A DNA stretch of 47,234 nt from Plakobranchus ocellatus. Its lineage: Eukaryota; Mollusca; Gastropoda; Plakobranchidae. Location: assembly GCA_019648995.1 (NCBI GenBank), contig BLXT01006233.1, forward strand, positions 291,029 through 338,262, given 5' to 3'. The notes under the pieces were generated by a model. The model was not told the origin of the DNA. It saw only the letters and a program-made list of their open reading frames with translations, and searched no databases. The position numbers and the translations under genes are program-made. Shown piece by piece: positions 32,485 through 44,440 of the stretch (the stretch's first letter is position 1; each line of letters begins with the position of its first letter).

Positions 32485-32890
32485 TTGCCTTTTTAGAATG
32501 TCATTAAAGAGACGTCTTTCATTATTTGTATTTCAAACAACTTTAAAGCTAGCTCTGACGTATTTCTTGATTCACTTAAAAGTCAGTGAATTTAGATCTT
32601 ACAATTTTAAACTTCTTGAATGTTATAATTCAAGAAGTATAAAAGTGTAGAGTTTAAAAAAATATCCGAAGAGAAGTGAGAGATATCGGGCGCTGAGGGT
32701 AAAGCGAGTAATCCAAGGTGAATGTTTCAGAATGTACCTATAGTTTGTTCCAATTGTAAAAAAAACAAAAAACAAAAAAACGAATTGCAAAATCAAAAAA
32801 TGAAATAGTGTGGACTAAATAAAAAGCTGTATTGCTCTTCTTATAATAATATATCTAGCTAGTTTTGTCATTTATTTTGTCTTGTTTTAG
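32485..32890. other. Gene-free stretch
   Basis: AT-rich, with A-runs. No exon or known repeat recognised. Confidence 0.5.
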
Positions 32891-32892
32891 TT

Positions 32893-33040
32893 TGGGCATA
32901 GAGCCAGTCACAACAAGGTAGTCTTTAGCTTGCAGGCTTCCGTTAGACCAAGGCATTGTTGTGGGGGCTCGAGCTCGAGCTCCCGACCCATTAGATCTCA
33001 TGACGATCTCGCTATTCACTGAGCAATCAAGGCTCTCGAA
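32893..33040 (-). repeat. tRNA-derived SINE, diverged
   Basis: The plus strand has AGTCACAACAAGGTAGTCT, GGCTTCCGTTAGACC, GGGGGCTCGAGCTCGAGCTCCC (B box region with a small duplication) and AGATCTCATGACGATCTCGC. This is the reverse complement of the common SINE, older than most copies. Confidence 0.7.
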
Positions 33041-33184
33041 AGTTATTCAAAAGCAAAGAGATGTTCTCACAAAGTAAAAAAAAAAAAACTGGCTTATATA
33101 TACATTATCTTTTTTTCTTCTTCTTCTTCTTTATAATTTAAAGTGAAAAAAGGCTTTAAAAGTAATACTGATTTGTTGTATCGC

Positions 33185-33257
33185 AAAAAAAAAAATTCAC
33201 ACTCACACACACACACACATACAATATATATAAAGAGAAACAGAGAGCGAGGGAGAG

Positions 33258-33293
<36 letters not shown>

Positions 33294-33317
33294 ANNNNNN
33301 NNNNNGGGGGGGGGGGG
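33185..33317 (+). repeat. (CA)n/(GA)n microsatellite with 11-base gap
   Basis: CACACA, a TATA spacer and (GA)n up to 33,290, then undetermined bases 33,295-33,305 followed by a poly-G run. Confidence 0.95.
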
Positions 33318-33586
33318 ATCATCATGCACAGAAAAGTCACTCAAAATAACACATAGATGGACAGATATGGAATTACAAGCGGAATCAAGAGGAAATATTA
33401 AAAACTACGACCCAGCGACAATCTTTAATGTAAATGAAAATAACTGAAACAAAAAAAAATAATAAAAGGAAAAAAGATAACAGGAAAACTAATTTTTTTT
33501 CTGATTCAATGCAAACCCACTTATATTAATTTATTAAGGACTGTAAATGATCTCTTCCTTTCACTAATACTGTCAGCGCTCCCTTT

Positions 33587-33615
33587 AAATTTAGGACTGC
33601 AGAAGTCCTAAATTT
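33587..33615. repeat. Perfect 12-bp inverted repeat
   Basis: AAATTTAGGACT (33,587-33,598) and AGTCCTAAATTT (33,604-33,615) around a 5-base loop. Confidence 0.85.
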
Positions 33616-34934
33616 CTTCCCGGCACGACTTCTGTTGATCCCGATATTTGTAGAATTTCAATTCCTATTTATTTGATCATTAATTTGTCTACCATCATTT
33701 TCCATCCCAACACTCCAAAAATCCTTAGCGAGCTGAATAGATAAGTTATAAATCTTTCTGCCCTCTATTTCTCTTCCTCCTTATTTATCTGTTTTCGCGG
33801 ATCCCTGACCACGAAGTTGAAAAAAAATTCGAATGGAATAAGAGAGTCCGTCCGCAACAGAATAGGAATCGATAGATAGAAGGTTCGGCGATAAACGAAC
33901 ACGCATGCCACGGAAAGGCAAAGGCGGAACTAATTCACTGGCCCTAAACTTTTCATTCATCACCGTACACCCCTGTAGAGAATAAATGGTGCGCAAACCT
34001 TCGCACCAGCTAATGGAGACGACAGAATTTGAGCACCGGAAGAATGTTTTGGTTAACGAGCCCCTCACGTTCTGTCACAGGGCAAGCGTTGCAAATCTTC
34101 GGAAAGCATTAAGGAAAATAGACATTTTCATAATTTCCTCTTCTCTCTCTCGGATCTGTGGGCCAGAAATAAACACTGCAAAGATATTTAAGTCCGTATA
34201 CCGCGCGATGATATAGTTAAATACTTTATTTCTCATTTTCTCAAAAAAAATCTTATACTTGTTGCTTGCGTCCATTTAAAATTGTAGATTTTCTTTCATG
34301 AATAATTTTTTTAGAAATACGTCTTGCTCTCAGACATGGCCAGCTCAAATATAGCAAACAAGTACACTTTTGCAAATGACGTCTGCTCTACTGAGGTTAG
34401 TAAAACATCAGGACTGTTGCTTTATCTCTGACGCTCCTACCTGCCTTATCTTTATTTTTTAAGCCTTTTAAACTAAGGATTGGAAGAATCATATACTTGC
34501 AAAATTATCTTCTCTCAACCATAAAGTTTAAAACAAAATATATTTTTGTAGTTCCTTATTCATTTCAAAAAAGATTCTTCTGGCTAATAATACTGATTAT
34601 ATTAAAACGCATGAAATCTTTTCAATCTAGTAATTCAAAATTTCGATGCTATTAATTATAACACTCAGGAATAAGTCTTTAGAAAAAACAACCTTTAATG
34701 CGAGAAATGAAATGATCAGCTATCATTTTTTAAACGTTGAAAACCTTTTTCTTTCTCTTCTTTTTTTAGACCTGGGAATGAATACAAACTCAACATTATC
34801 GCCTATTTTTTTGAAAAGTGGGAGATCAAAAGGAAGTTGTTTATAACTTGTTTTATACATTATAGAGATGAATCATGATCAGTTGAGATTATGTAGTGGT
34901 AAACCTTTTTCTACCCTTTACTTGGGGAAATTGT

Positions 34935-35090
34935 CATCGTCGGTGGTGGCTGTGGGGTAAATTATCTGTTAACCTGCAGGATTTTTTTTCGTCGCAGGTT
35001 TGATTCCACTAAAAGCTCTCAAGATGAGGACTTCAAAATTTGGACTCGGGGCTTGAGGCCTGTACGTCTAAAACCAGCTCGAACAAAATG
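34935..35090 (+). repeat. tRNA-derived SINE, different family
   Basis: GTCGGTGGTGGCTGTGGGG (A-box-like), AACCTGCAGGA, GTCGCAGGTTTGATTCC (B box), then CTCTCAAGATGAGGAC and GGACTCGGGGC. The 3' part differs from the common SINE of this window. Confidence 0.55.
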
Positions 35091-35244
35091 ATACACTTAG
35101 AGAAAGAAGATGAATTATAGAGTCATTTATTTCTAGCCATATCTTTAATTACAGACAATTCATCTTTCTGCTCCTTTTCAATCTGTAGAAATGGATCCTA
35201 TCATACTAAACGAGGAGAATAGTTGGAAAGGGTGCGAGAGAGAA

Positions 35245-35249
<5 letters not shown>

Positions 35250-35292
<43 letters not shown>
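35250..35292 (+). repeat. (TA)n microsatellite
   Basis: About 20 TA units. Confidence 0.95.
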
Positions 35293-35299
<7 letters not shown>

Positions 35300-36727
35300 A
35301 TTATAGAACATTAAGAAGAGAGCTGCCATTTAATCAATTCGAAGGCTCCTGAGAAACTGTTTTGACCGATAGTTTTGTTCATTCAATAGTAATGTTTAAG
35401 GTGGTCTGAGGAATCTATTAAAAGAGCAAATCTCTCTCTCGCAGCCAATAGGATAGCTTAATCAAGGGGAAAATAGGGGAATAGTTTCTTAAAGAGAAAA
35501 AAAAATATCGGCATAGACACATAGGTTCAATTTTACCCTTCCCGTTGGAAAAAAGTAATCACTTTGGCTCTATAACCAGTGTGAACCAACTAAGGTTGTA
35601 TTGATATTGTATAGGTGGGTTATAGTTCAATTTCAATCTTAGTGTTGAATGATTAAATAATATCTAGATAAAAAGTTGACATTTTTTTGTCTCCTTATAC
35701 ATCAAAGTCCAGCTTTATTTTTATCAGACCATTTCATTTTTTTTTACATAGAACACATATTAGTGTATTTATAAATATTAAAAATGTAAGGTGCAAGTTA
35801 AAATTTTAGAAGGCCACCACGGCTATAAGAACATTAATTTCTTCGCCTTTGTAATTGTCGCCATGAACAATAATACCTTGCTAACAGTGTCCTTGCTGGA
35901 CATGTTTATTCTGTGACGTTTAAATCTTGCATTAATGTATTAATGTAAACTTCTATTATGTAATATACGCCTCAATGCCTCGATGATTGCCTTGTTATCT
36001 TAATTACTCTCGTTTATAATTATGAGCATTATGATACGCATAGTTCTTTTTAGAATGGAACATAACAAATTATCTATATTGCTTGTGCAAGAAGCCTCAA
36101 CATTATCTTTCCTTTATTAATGTTTTTTTTTTTTTTGGAGGTGTTATTATTCTGTTTTAAGTCGCTTTATATGCTGCTCTTTTTCATTAAAAAATATGCT
36201 TTCCGTACTTTTGAAGCGTTCGTTTATTTATAGAGTAATGCATGTGCAGAGTCTATGAAAAAAAGAAATTTCGCTTGTTCTTATCTACACCAAGGAAAAA
36301 AAACCTTAGCCTCTTATCTATGTAACCGTGGTTTGTCCCAATCCTTGGTTAAAGTTAACTTGCTTATCAGTATTGTTCAACTATCACAGTATTGCTTCAA
36401 AGAAAACTATGTTTTGAAATCTCTAAAAATTAAAAATTATATTCAAGTCCGATCAAAATAAAAGAAATTGGATTTTTTAGGCAATTAGACAGGCTGTGCA
36501 TTGTGTGTGCGCTCTTACATCCACCGAATCATCGTGCATTTTTGAAAGGGTTTACCCAATCTACGCACGACATTTCTCTTAAGCTTTATATTTGCTGCAC
36601 ATGAAACGATCAATCGTGTTTAAAGTAGCTTTCAACAGAATTATCGTGCGTTTACTAAGTTTTCTACCTCTAGTTTTTTTTTAGTATTAAATTTAAAATC
36701 TGCCATTTAGACACTATAATTGTGATG

Positions 36728-37540
36728 TACGAGGAAAGTTCGGAAAGTAACCGGAAAAATGGAATTACTCAAAAACTATTTAATTGACAAGCACGATACT
36801 TACACATAAGATAGATAAATTTATTGGCTACTTTTCTATGTAGTCCCCGTGTAGAGCTATGCATTTTTGCCACCGTGGGAGAAGCGAGTTTATACCCTGT
36901 GTGAAAAAGTTTGTGTCAAGCTTTGAAAATCAATCGCGAACTTCACCAATGAGTTGATCTTCATCCTCAAACTTTTTGCCTTCCAGGTGGCGCTTTATGG
37001 GCCCAAATAGATGAAAGTCTGAGGGTGCAAAGTCTGGACTGTGGGCTGGATGGGGAATAATGTCCCACTTGTAACGTTCAAGCCATTCCTTTGTGCGTTT
37101 TGCCGTGTGGGGGGGTTGCATTGTCGTGTTGAAGGACAACTCAGCTACGCAAGAGTCCAGGTCTTTTGCATGTCTCAGCCGGTCAAGTGTTTCACAATAT
37201 CGATCAGCATTGATACTCTCTCCTTTTGGCAGAATATCTAAAAGGATCATTCCACGTGAGTCCCAAAGCACGGTGACCATTACTTTTGTTGCCTATTGCT
37301 GGACTTTGAACTTTTTTGTGACAGGAGAGGACGGGTGCTTCCATGTCATTGAGTCGCGTTTTGTCTCCGGACTGCTCAGGTGTAACCAAGTTTCATCTTT
37401 AGTGATGAGATGTTCAAGAATCTTGTTAATGGAACGATGGTCCCCGCCAGGCCCCACATCAACGGTTTCATCACTTCTTGTTGATTTCTCGAGAAAATCA
37501 GCAATTCATGATAGATTTTTGGCTATGAACTTGTAAAATG
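36728..37540 (-). pseudogene. Truncated mariner transposase relic
   Basis: The reverse strand encodes the C-terminal two thirds of a mariner (DD34D) transposase. The DETW motif holds the first catalytic Asp (37,395-37,397), preceded by HLITK and followed by PETKRDSMTWKHPSSP. Next come MVTVLWDSRGMILLD, and HDNA with the second Asp (37,123-37,125), readable only in a shifted frame. PHTAKRTKEW, HPAHSPDFAPSD with the third Asp (37,017-37,019) and FHLFG follow. A TAG interrupts KVQQ/ATKVM (about 37,285). A terminal-repeat-like ACGAGGAAAGTTCGGAAAGT sits at a TA dinucleotide at 36,728. The N-terminal DNA-binding part and the other end are missing, so it is inactive. Confidence 0.88.
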
Positions 37541-37544
37541 AGTA

Positions 37545-39300
37545 GATTGAGTTTGAGAATTGTGTGCCATATCAAATGTATGGTAGCTTTAAACAGAATA
37601 GAAAATTTGACTGTCTGTTTTTAAATTTTACTCTTTTATAAAGTGAATTTTATAACTCAAACTTTTTTCTGTGTAAATTCAAGTATGGCACCACTGGACC
37701 AAAGGGGAACGCACCATTATGGAAAGAAAAAACTTCAGAATAAATAAGTAATAGACAAATCAGTCAATGCAATCGAACATCCAAAGATTGAATTATTTTA
37801 TCGAGTCTGGTTTTTTTTAATATAGACAGTATCACCAACTTACTTTAAAGAATAAATTTAGACAGTAAAACACTGACACTCACGTTATGTTTGTTTCGGT
37901 CTGAGGATCGTTTCCTGCACTTCGCTTCTAATTTTTAAATTCATAAAAGCCTAGGCGCAAGGCTTAAACCGTTAGCAAAGACAGCATGTCGATCTCACTG
38001 ATGCACAGAATTCAATGTCCGAAAAGAGCAAAAATTGGATTCATTTTAACCTTTGACAATTTAAAAGTGATTTTCCATACTATTAGCTCCTTTAGATGAA
38101 ACTTCGTCATGGTTCTGTCCGTACTGTCTTACTCACTCAAGACCTTATGGAGAAAATCAAATTTGAAATGTTATTCAGGTATCTTGTCTGGAACAGATAT
38201 TGGCGATCATGTTTCTCCTCTCAAACCTTTTCTCAATTAACTTAATTATTATTATTAAAGTATTTGAATGAGTACTGGGCCCAAAACTTGTTATAAACCA
38301 TTGATTATAAGGTGTTTTTTTTTTTTATGGACCAAATAAAACGTTATGAAACAACGTACTAAAATTAGTTTCTTTCTATTTCGGCCGAAATCAGATTTGA
38401 CAATACAGGCAGCGCTTGAAAGATTCGCTTCAAACTTTTGACACTCATAGTTCGCGGATCAGTCTGGTGGTGTGGGAGGTGAAGTTCGGACCCTACAAAT
38501 AAGCTTTTTTCCCCCTTCTTTACGGACAAAAAATCATCATTGTGCTAACCTAACGGCCTAACTCATATTTTTACTAAGATATCATGGGAAATTAAAATTT
38601 TGGGATATTACTTTTTAGTTTACTGGTGTAAGTTTATGAAAAGTTGTGTCGGCTCATGTCTATAAAATGAATATCATTAAATATCTCAAAGGCTCAGATT
38701 CTAAAATTATTTTTTTTATGATAACTCTGAGTTATTCCATTATCTTAGTCGGTGATGAAATGTTGAATAGCTCTGGTTCAACCACTACAAAAAATACAAA
38801 GGTAAAATATCAAGTTAAATTATGCAGCTACAGAGCCAGGAATTTTCAAAAAAACGACACGTTATTCAGATACACATACTCCTGTCTCTAAGATACAATA
38901 CTGCACATAATAATATGGATTGAAATTGTAAAAGAAAAAAAAATGCATGCATATCATTCTCTCAGCAATTGCAGGATTTTGCAGCCTTCATTAGTTGTAT
39001 TATGGTTTTGATATTTCATAATGTTTTTTTAGTTAAATGGTTGTGCCTTGAATTCATATAGAGGCATAATTAAATACTGAGAGACTCGAGAAATTAAGCC
39101 AAAATTAGAACAAAAAACTTAGGTATTGTCATCTGACAAAGGTTGTCTCTGCACTGACTGAATAGCATTGCCATTTAGACCATGTTCAACCTAAGCCGTT
39201 TTGAGCATGTGGGCCACATGACAAGAATAACCACTACATTATGCGATGAATTGATAACAAAGATGAAGGCTACTTTAATCATGCAACTGAGTCTAAAAAT
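37545..39300. other. Gene-free stretch
   Basis: No exon, SINE or transposon recognised. The 81-codon frame at 38,646 has no supporting features. Confidence 0.55.
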
Positions 39301-42300
39301 AGACGTCAGAAAATCCCCACACCTATAATGAGTTTTCTTTTACAACATTTGTTGGTTGTTGTTTCTGTAATTATCCTGAAGACGATGGATTCCAGGTTTG
39401 CAATCACATTCCTAAGGCTGTTTTTCCTTTCAAAATTAATGCTTGCTTCAACTTGCAAAGCTTGAGCTGATGCAAAAGAAAAACAATTCACCTGGGTACT
39501 TCTGACGATAAATTTTACATAAAAATGAGTACACGAACATAATTATATACATGTACATGTAATTATTTTCCTGGTAAGTCTTCGGCACTCCATCATAAAG
39601 ATAACAAACAAACTAAAACCTTTAATTTTCTTTCCTTTTTTTTTTTTCAATCCGCTGCGATATGGGACGTTACCCTATCATGATTGATTACATCTATTGC
39701 ATTCCTCTATCATTCTCCCGGATAGAAAAAGCGTTTTTAGCGCGCGTGAGCAATGACTATCGTTTTCAAAAGGGGATGGGAAAATGTGCGAAATGTTACT
39801 GAAAAGACTTTGATACGATTGAAACCAACTGGCGGGGGTAAGCTTTGGATGAATTTTTGAGTTATTTAATATTGTCTTTCAAGTTTACTCTTTCGCTATG
39901 TGCAGGAAAAATCAATGTTCTTATGATTGTCTCGGAGCTCAGGGCGATCATAGTTAAGGCCTATTATCAGTTTTTAGGCGAGTTTTTCGGCCAAGAAATG
40001 CCGATTTTCGTATATGAACGACTTCCAAATTTAGAAAAGACCTAAATTTATTCAAACAAACGATAAGATGCATTGGCTACAAAAAATATTCAAAGATTAA
40101 TATTACTAAAACCTATAATAGGCATATGTTTGCATGTTCGATGTGTAAAAGAGAATTTAATAGTATTTATTCCCAGGTTTTGAATCACTTTAATCAAGCT
40201 ATTTTTCTTCTCAAAATTAATGGTTGCTCCCCTTTTCAAAGCTTGAACAGATAAAAAAAAAAAAAAAAAAAAACGAAAAAAAATTGGAAGTAAACGTGGT
40301 CACTTGTGAATATGCAGTTTACATGTGAACGAGTTAAAGAACAAACGTATTTTCTCGGTAGGTCTTCGATACTCCGTCATGAAGATAAGAAAATGAAGCC
40401 CACTTTAAATTCTTTTTTTTTTTTTATTAGAAATGAATAAAAAGGGGGAAAAAAGTATAGTGCCTGGTACGGTATGGCACAACCTTACCGTATCTATTAC
40501 ATTTCTTTTTTTTTTTTTCCCAGTGCCTTTCCTATTCTTTGATTCACTTGGATTGATTAGTGTGGTAAACGTAGAGTTTTAGTTTTCTCAGCTTTTGCAA
40601 TTTCCCTTTGATTTTCGCTTATTTTATTTTATTATTTTTATTTTAAAATAAAGGTATGTTAGGATTCGTTTTATTAGCACATTTTTGTTAGTTATGTTAG
40701 CAAATACTAAAACTTCCGCTCTAAAGAGTCGCGAGGGTGGCACATCTCACATTCCCAGTCCACAATGGACTGAGGATTCGTCAACTTTGGTCGAAAAAGT
40801 TTGCGCAAAGCCTCGAGCTATGTTGAGTGTGTCAGAATTATCTGACTTACCCTATGTTGATTAACCAAATGTAAGGAAGGAGATGATAGCAGAAAGATGA
40901 AGCTGGAATGAGGACCAACGGAGGCCTCACAAAAGTGGAGATAAGGCCTTTAAGTAAAAAAAAAAAAAGAAATAAAAAAAGTAGATCAAACATATTATAT
41001 TTTCTTCCAGAGTGTCCAATGCCTTTTGTTTTAGGAAAATGCATGGAATATTATTTTTAAAAGGTTTGGTTACGAATGAAAACTAAATCATGATATGAGC
41101 TGTGGTTGTCCATTTCATTTCATTAATGAGGTCTTTCAACATTACCTATCAATATTTAGAAGATTTTATATTAAATATATTTGTATCGGAACTTAAGGCG
41201 ATCAAAGTTAAGGATTACCACAATTTTAGGCTACTTTCTCAAAACTTTTCCCTCATTTAATTCTAATCAGAAATCTTCGCTTGTAATACTACATTTCAAA
41301 TTTATTTTACCGCCTGCCGACGTGTCGAGTGTCTGACTTTTGCAAATATGGTGGGAAAATGTGAGAAAATTTACGAAAAAAAAAAAAAGGCTATATCACG
41401 ATGTAAATGAACTCCCGGGTTTAAGTCATGGCTGCCCATTGGAGTTATTCAATAGTGTTTTCAAACTTTACTCTACCGATACCCAAAAGAAAGATTTACT
41501 TGCTTGTAAAAGATTAAAAGTTAAGGCTATGGATTCCAAGGTTAGCAATCACGGTCCTCAAGCTATTTTTCCTCTCAAAATTAATGATTGTTTCCCTTTT
41601 CAAAGTTTGATCTGTTTGAACAAGGAAGAAAAAATATATGGAGTCGCTGGTGTCATTGCATTTTACATGAAAACGTGTAACAGAATAAATGTTTTTGCAT
41701 GATGATTTCGACAGTCCGTTAAGAAAAAAAAAACAATTAAACAAAAGCCCATTCAGCGGTATGCAAAACCTTACACAATCATAATTAAATACACATATTA
41801 CATTTATCTTCCATCGTCTTTGGTGGGATAAGAAATATATTCACTGTAAAACCACATTTCTAATCTATTATAATGTCTTCCGATGTATCCAGTGCTTATC
41901 GTTGTCAATAAGTGTAAGAAAACGTGCGAAATGATATGTCAAAAAAGGCTTTGTTGCGATCAAAACTAACTAGCGATTTAAGGCTGTGGCTTTACATTTG
42001 AATAATAGTTCGCAAACTGTTCACATTTCGAATCGCAGTTTCTATAGAGAATTATGGTGGGTCATCATTCATAGCTTCCAATAAACCAGTGAAAGAATCC
42101 ATCAACTAAGATCAACTTGGTAGTGATATTCTTTGGTAGGGAGTTGACTAGCGGATAGCGTTCACTTAAGAGTCCAAACAAGATAGAGTGTAGGTCGGGC
42201 AACAGAAACCAGAGAGAGAAAGAGAAAGGGCGGAGGGGAGAAAGAGCCACAGAGATATTGAGAGTAGAGAAAAAAGAAGACAATACCAAAAGTAAATAAT

Positions 42301-44210
42301 ACGAAATGTTTCGCTATTTCAAAGGGTGTAACCAGCAAAGGATTTCCCCATTTTTTAAGAACTTTTTATTCGGAGGGTAAAAAAGAATAAACTGAAAACT
42401 TACCAGATGGAGAGTTAAAACAAGAGTTCTTTCTTTGCTCTAGGCTGGCTTTCTGTTGTCTGGTCTAAGTTCTGTTTCTCCTCACTGTCCAGCTATGCCA
42501 ATTCTAAAATATTTATAAGGAAAACAAATACCACGAAGGAATCAGATTCCCTTTGGTAAAATCTTTCACGCTTTTTGATGCTCATCAGATATGAGTTGAT
42601 TCGGGAGTGGTGTTGGTCTATCCACAGGTAAGTGTGTGCGGTAAGGGACATCGACTTTCAAAGATCATTGAATTCATCTCTCTATTTGTAAAAAATAAAC
42701 GACACAGTCACAAAACTAAATTCCCTTTCATACACTGTCTAAGCAAATCCGATAGCCACGCCGATTCAGGTAACTATTGGTTGTGCCCATTGAAGTACTA
42801 AATTTCCCGAAACTGACTGGTGCTCCTATTGAGGTAAAATTTCTTCAATGTATCTCTGTCAACACCGTTTCTGTGATGGGAAAAAGCAACAATGTTTTAA
42901 TGCGCTAAATCGCTTCACGTTTTAAGGAAACTAGATAGGCCTACTCTTAAAAATTATTTTTCGAGCAGGGTGACTTCAAATAAATTGAATCTTATCAAGC
43001 TCAAATCAAACAGGTTAATGCACTTGCAAAAATATTGTATCTCAGCAAGACACGGCTAACACTGTTGTCTAAAATTTTGTTGGTATAAGGGTGATGATTA
43101 AAGGGTTCTACATGCTTTAAATCTGAATTCGGACCAAAAAATCGAGTTACGATAATTTACGTCACGGCCCTCAGTATTGTCTCCGACATGCCAATGTCTA
43201 TTTGGAAAAAAAGATCAGACAATGTGTGAAATACTCTCTGGATTAAACAAGAGGGACTAAAGCCTAGGCGAGGTGAGACGCTCATGGTTTCAACTTTGAA
43301 CCTAGTAAATTATCTAGTGGAGGCATACGTGTTTGTTAAACTGACAAGCAATATGCTGATTCTGCTTCACATTACGTTCCTCGCGTGGACTTGGCTAATT
43401 TTGGGCCGCTGATTACGAAAATGCTTTTAGTTTTGTGATCTCACGAGGAATTAAGACAATTTTGGAATGAAATTCAAACGCCGCTGGGCGAAACTGAAAA
43501 GGCGCCGCTCTCTGCAGCATCATTAGTTCACAGTCAATTCACCTGCATGCAAACATATTTTGTCGTCACCAGATATCTGGCTTAAGAACTTGTGAATTGA
43601 TAGATATTGATACGGCCTCTCGTTTTTCACGCACAAGTCTAAGAAAAAAAAACAACTAACAACTGTACGATACTCCACAGTTGGTCGATCAACCAAGTGA
43701 ACCTTGAAATGGCTCCTATATAGGTTTAAGTTCACACACAGTCTTTTGATAGTTTTTATTCCAAAACTTTGACGATTGAGTACGTGTAAATGATTTATCG
43801 CTTTATTAAAATTACATTTTTGTGTATAATGACATTATTGTACATCAAGAAAAGTGAAAAGACAACTTAAGTTAGTTCTATTTTAAGCATTTTGTCTCCA
43901 AAATAGTGTCTTAAGTGCATATTTTACACTGGAAAAAAGATAACAACAGCAACAACAACACCAAAAAAAAAAAAAACCTAAATTCCTCTACCTGATGTTG
44001 CGACATCATTTTAAAGCGCAATTCTTGCTCTCATCGCTTTTTTTGTTCTCCTCTCGCTTCTGTTGAGAAAGCTTTGCACTAAGCTAAAAAAGCATAATTC
44101 CTTTGTCTTCTACGGCCCTCCGACGTGTCAAACGTTCATTATCTCTGAAAAATATAAAAGAGAATTAGTAGTAGATGCGGTCAAAAATAACTCGCAGATT
44201 TAACTTAAGT
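39300..44210 (+). repeat. Family of diverged, spaced direct repeats
   Basis: Two recurrent passages alternate. Passage 1 runs from GATTCCAGG(T)TTGCAATCAC through CTATTTTTCCTCTCAAAATTAATG and CCTTTTCAAAGCTTGA to TCTTCGATACTCCGTCAT-like wording, at about 39,385, 40,170 and 41,528. Passage 2 has CTTCCGACGTGTCCAGTGC-like wording, then GGAAAATGTGCGAAATG, GGCTTTGATACGATCAAAACTAACTGGCG and a GTTATTCAATA...TTTCAAACTTTACTCT stretch. It occurs wholly or partly at about 39,775, 41,005, 41,312, 41,877, 43,181 and 44,116. Copies are heavily diverged and unevenly spaced, so this is an old tandem or local duplication family. The 120-codon frame at 41,340 spans one copy and is not called as a gene. Confidence 0.6.
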
Positions 44211-44225
44211 TGTCTATAACACCGA
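42050..44225. other. Gene-free stretch with remnants of the repeat family
   Basis: Apart from weak copies of passage 2 of the repeat family near 43.18 and 44.12 kb, no exon or element is recognised. Short A-rich microsatellites (CAA)n occur near 43,940. Confidence 0.5.
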
Positions 44226-44229
44226 TAAG

Positions 44230-44303
44230 GTAAATAAAGAAAAAATAACAATATGATTATTTATATAAACACATAATCATATTGTTATTTTTTCTTTATT
44301 TAC
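44230..44303. repeat. Perfect 31-bp-arm hairpin
   Basis: The arm at 44,230-44,260 (starting GTAAATAAAGAAAAAATAAC) is mirrored exactly by 44,273-44,303 around a 12-base loop. AT-rich, no mismatch. It is not a transcription terminator in this context. It may be a foldback element core or a recent templated inversion. Confidence 0.95.
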
Positions 44304-44324
44304 TTAATGTTAAGTACAATTTAC

Positions 44325-44440
44325 GCCCGCCAACCCATATTTTTTTGGCTTCTGGGTTCGAACCCGTGACCCGTGTCGGTATGTTCATGAAAATAAATAG
44401 GCGCTTTGTGCTTCTCCGCCACGGTTACTGCTTCTAAAAA
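44325..44440 (-). repeat. tRNA-derived SINE with perfect B box
   Basis: Reverse strand: GCAGTAACCGTGGCGGAGAAGC (A-box region), ACGGGTCACGGGTTCGAACCCA (B box) and AGAAGCC. The 136-codon reverse-strand frame overlapping it takes its C terminus from the SINE and is rejected as a gene. Confidence 0.75.

Larger units (their letters stand above)
33318..36727. other. Gene-free stretch with weak ORFs
   Basis: A 95-codon reverse-strand frame (34,068-33,781) and overlapping plus-strand frames lie in a slightly GC-richer patch, but show no domain-like wording, signal peptide or splice context. I do not call them. The rest is AT-rich, with a (TA)n tract at 35,250-35,292 and a SINE at 34,935. Confidence 0.5.

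Noticed and set aside
33781-34068. 95-codon reverse-strand open frame in a GC-richer patch
   Set aside because: No motif, signal peptide or splice site supports it, and overlapping plus-strand frames are equally open. It was left as undecided rather than called.
41340-41702. 120-codon plus-strand open frame
   Set aside because: It lies wholly within a copy of the diverged local repeat. The other copies do not keep the frame.
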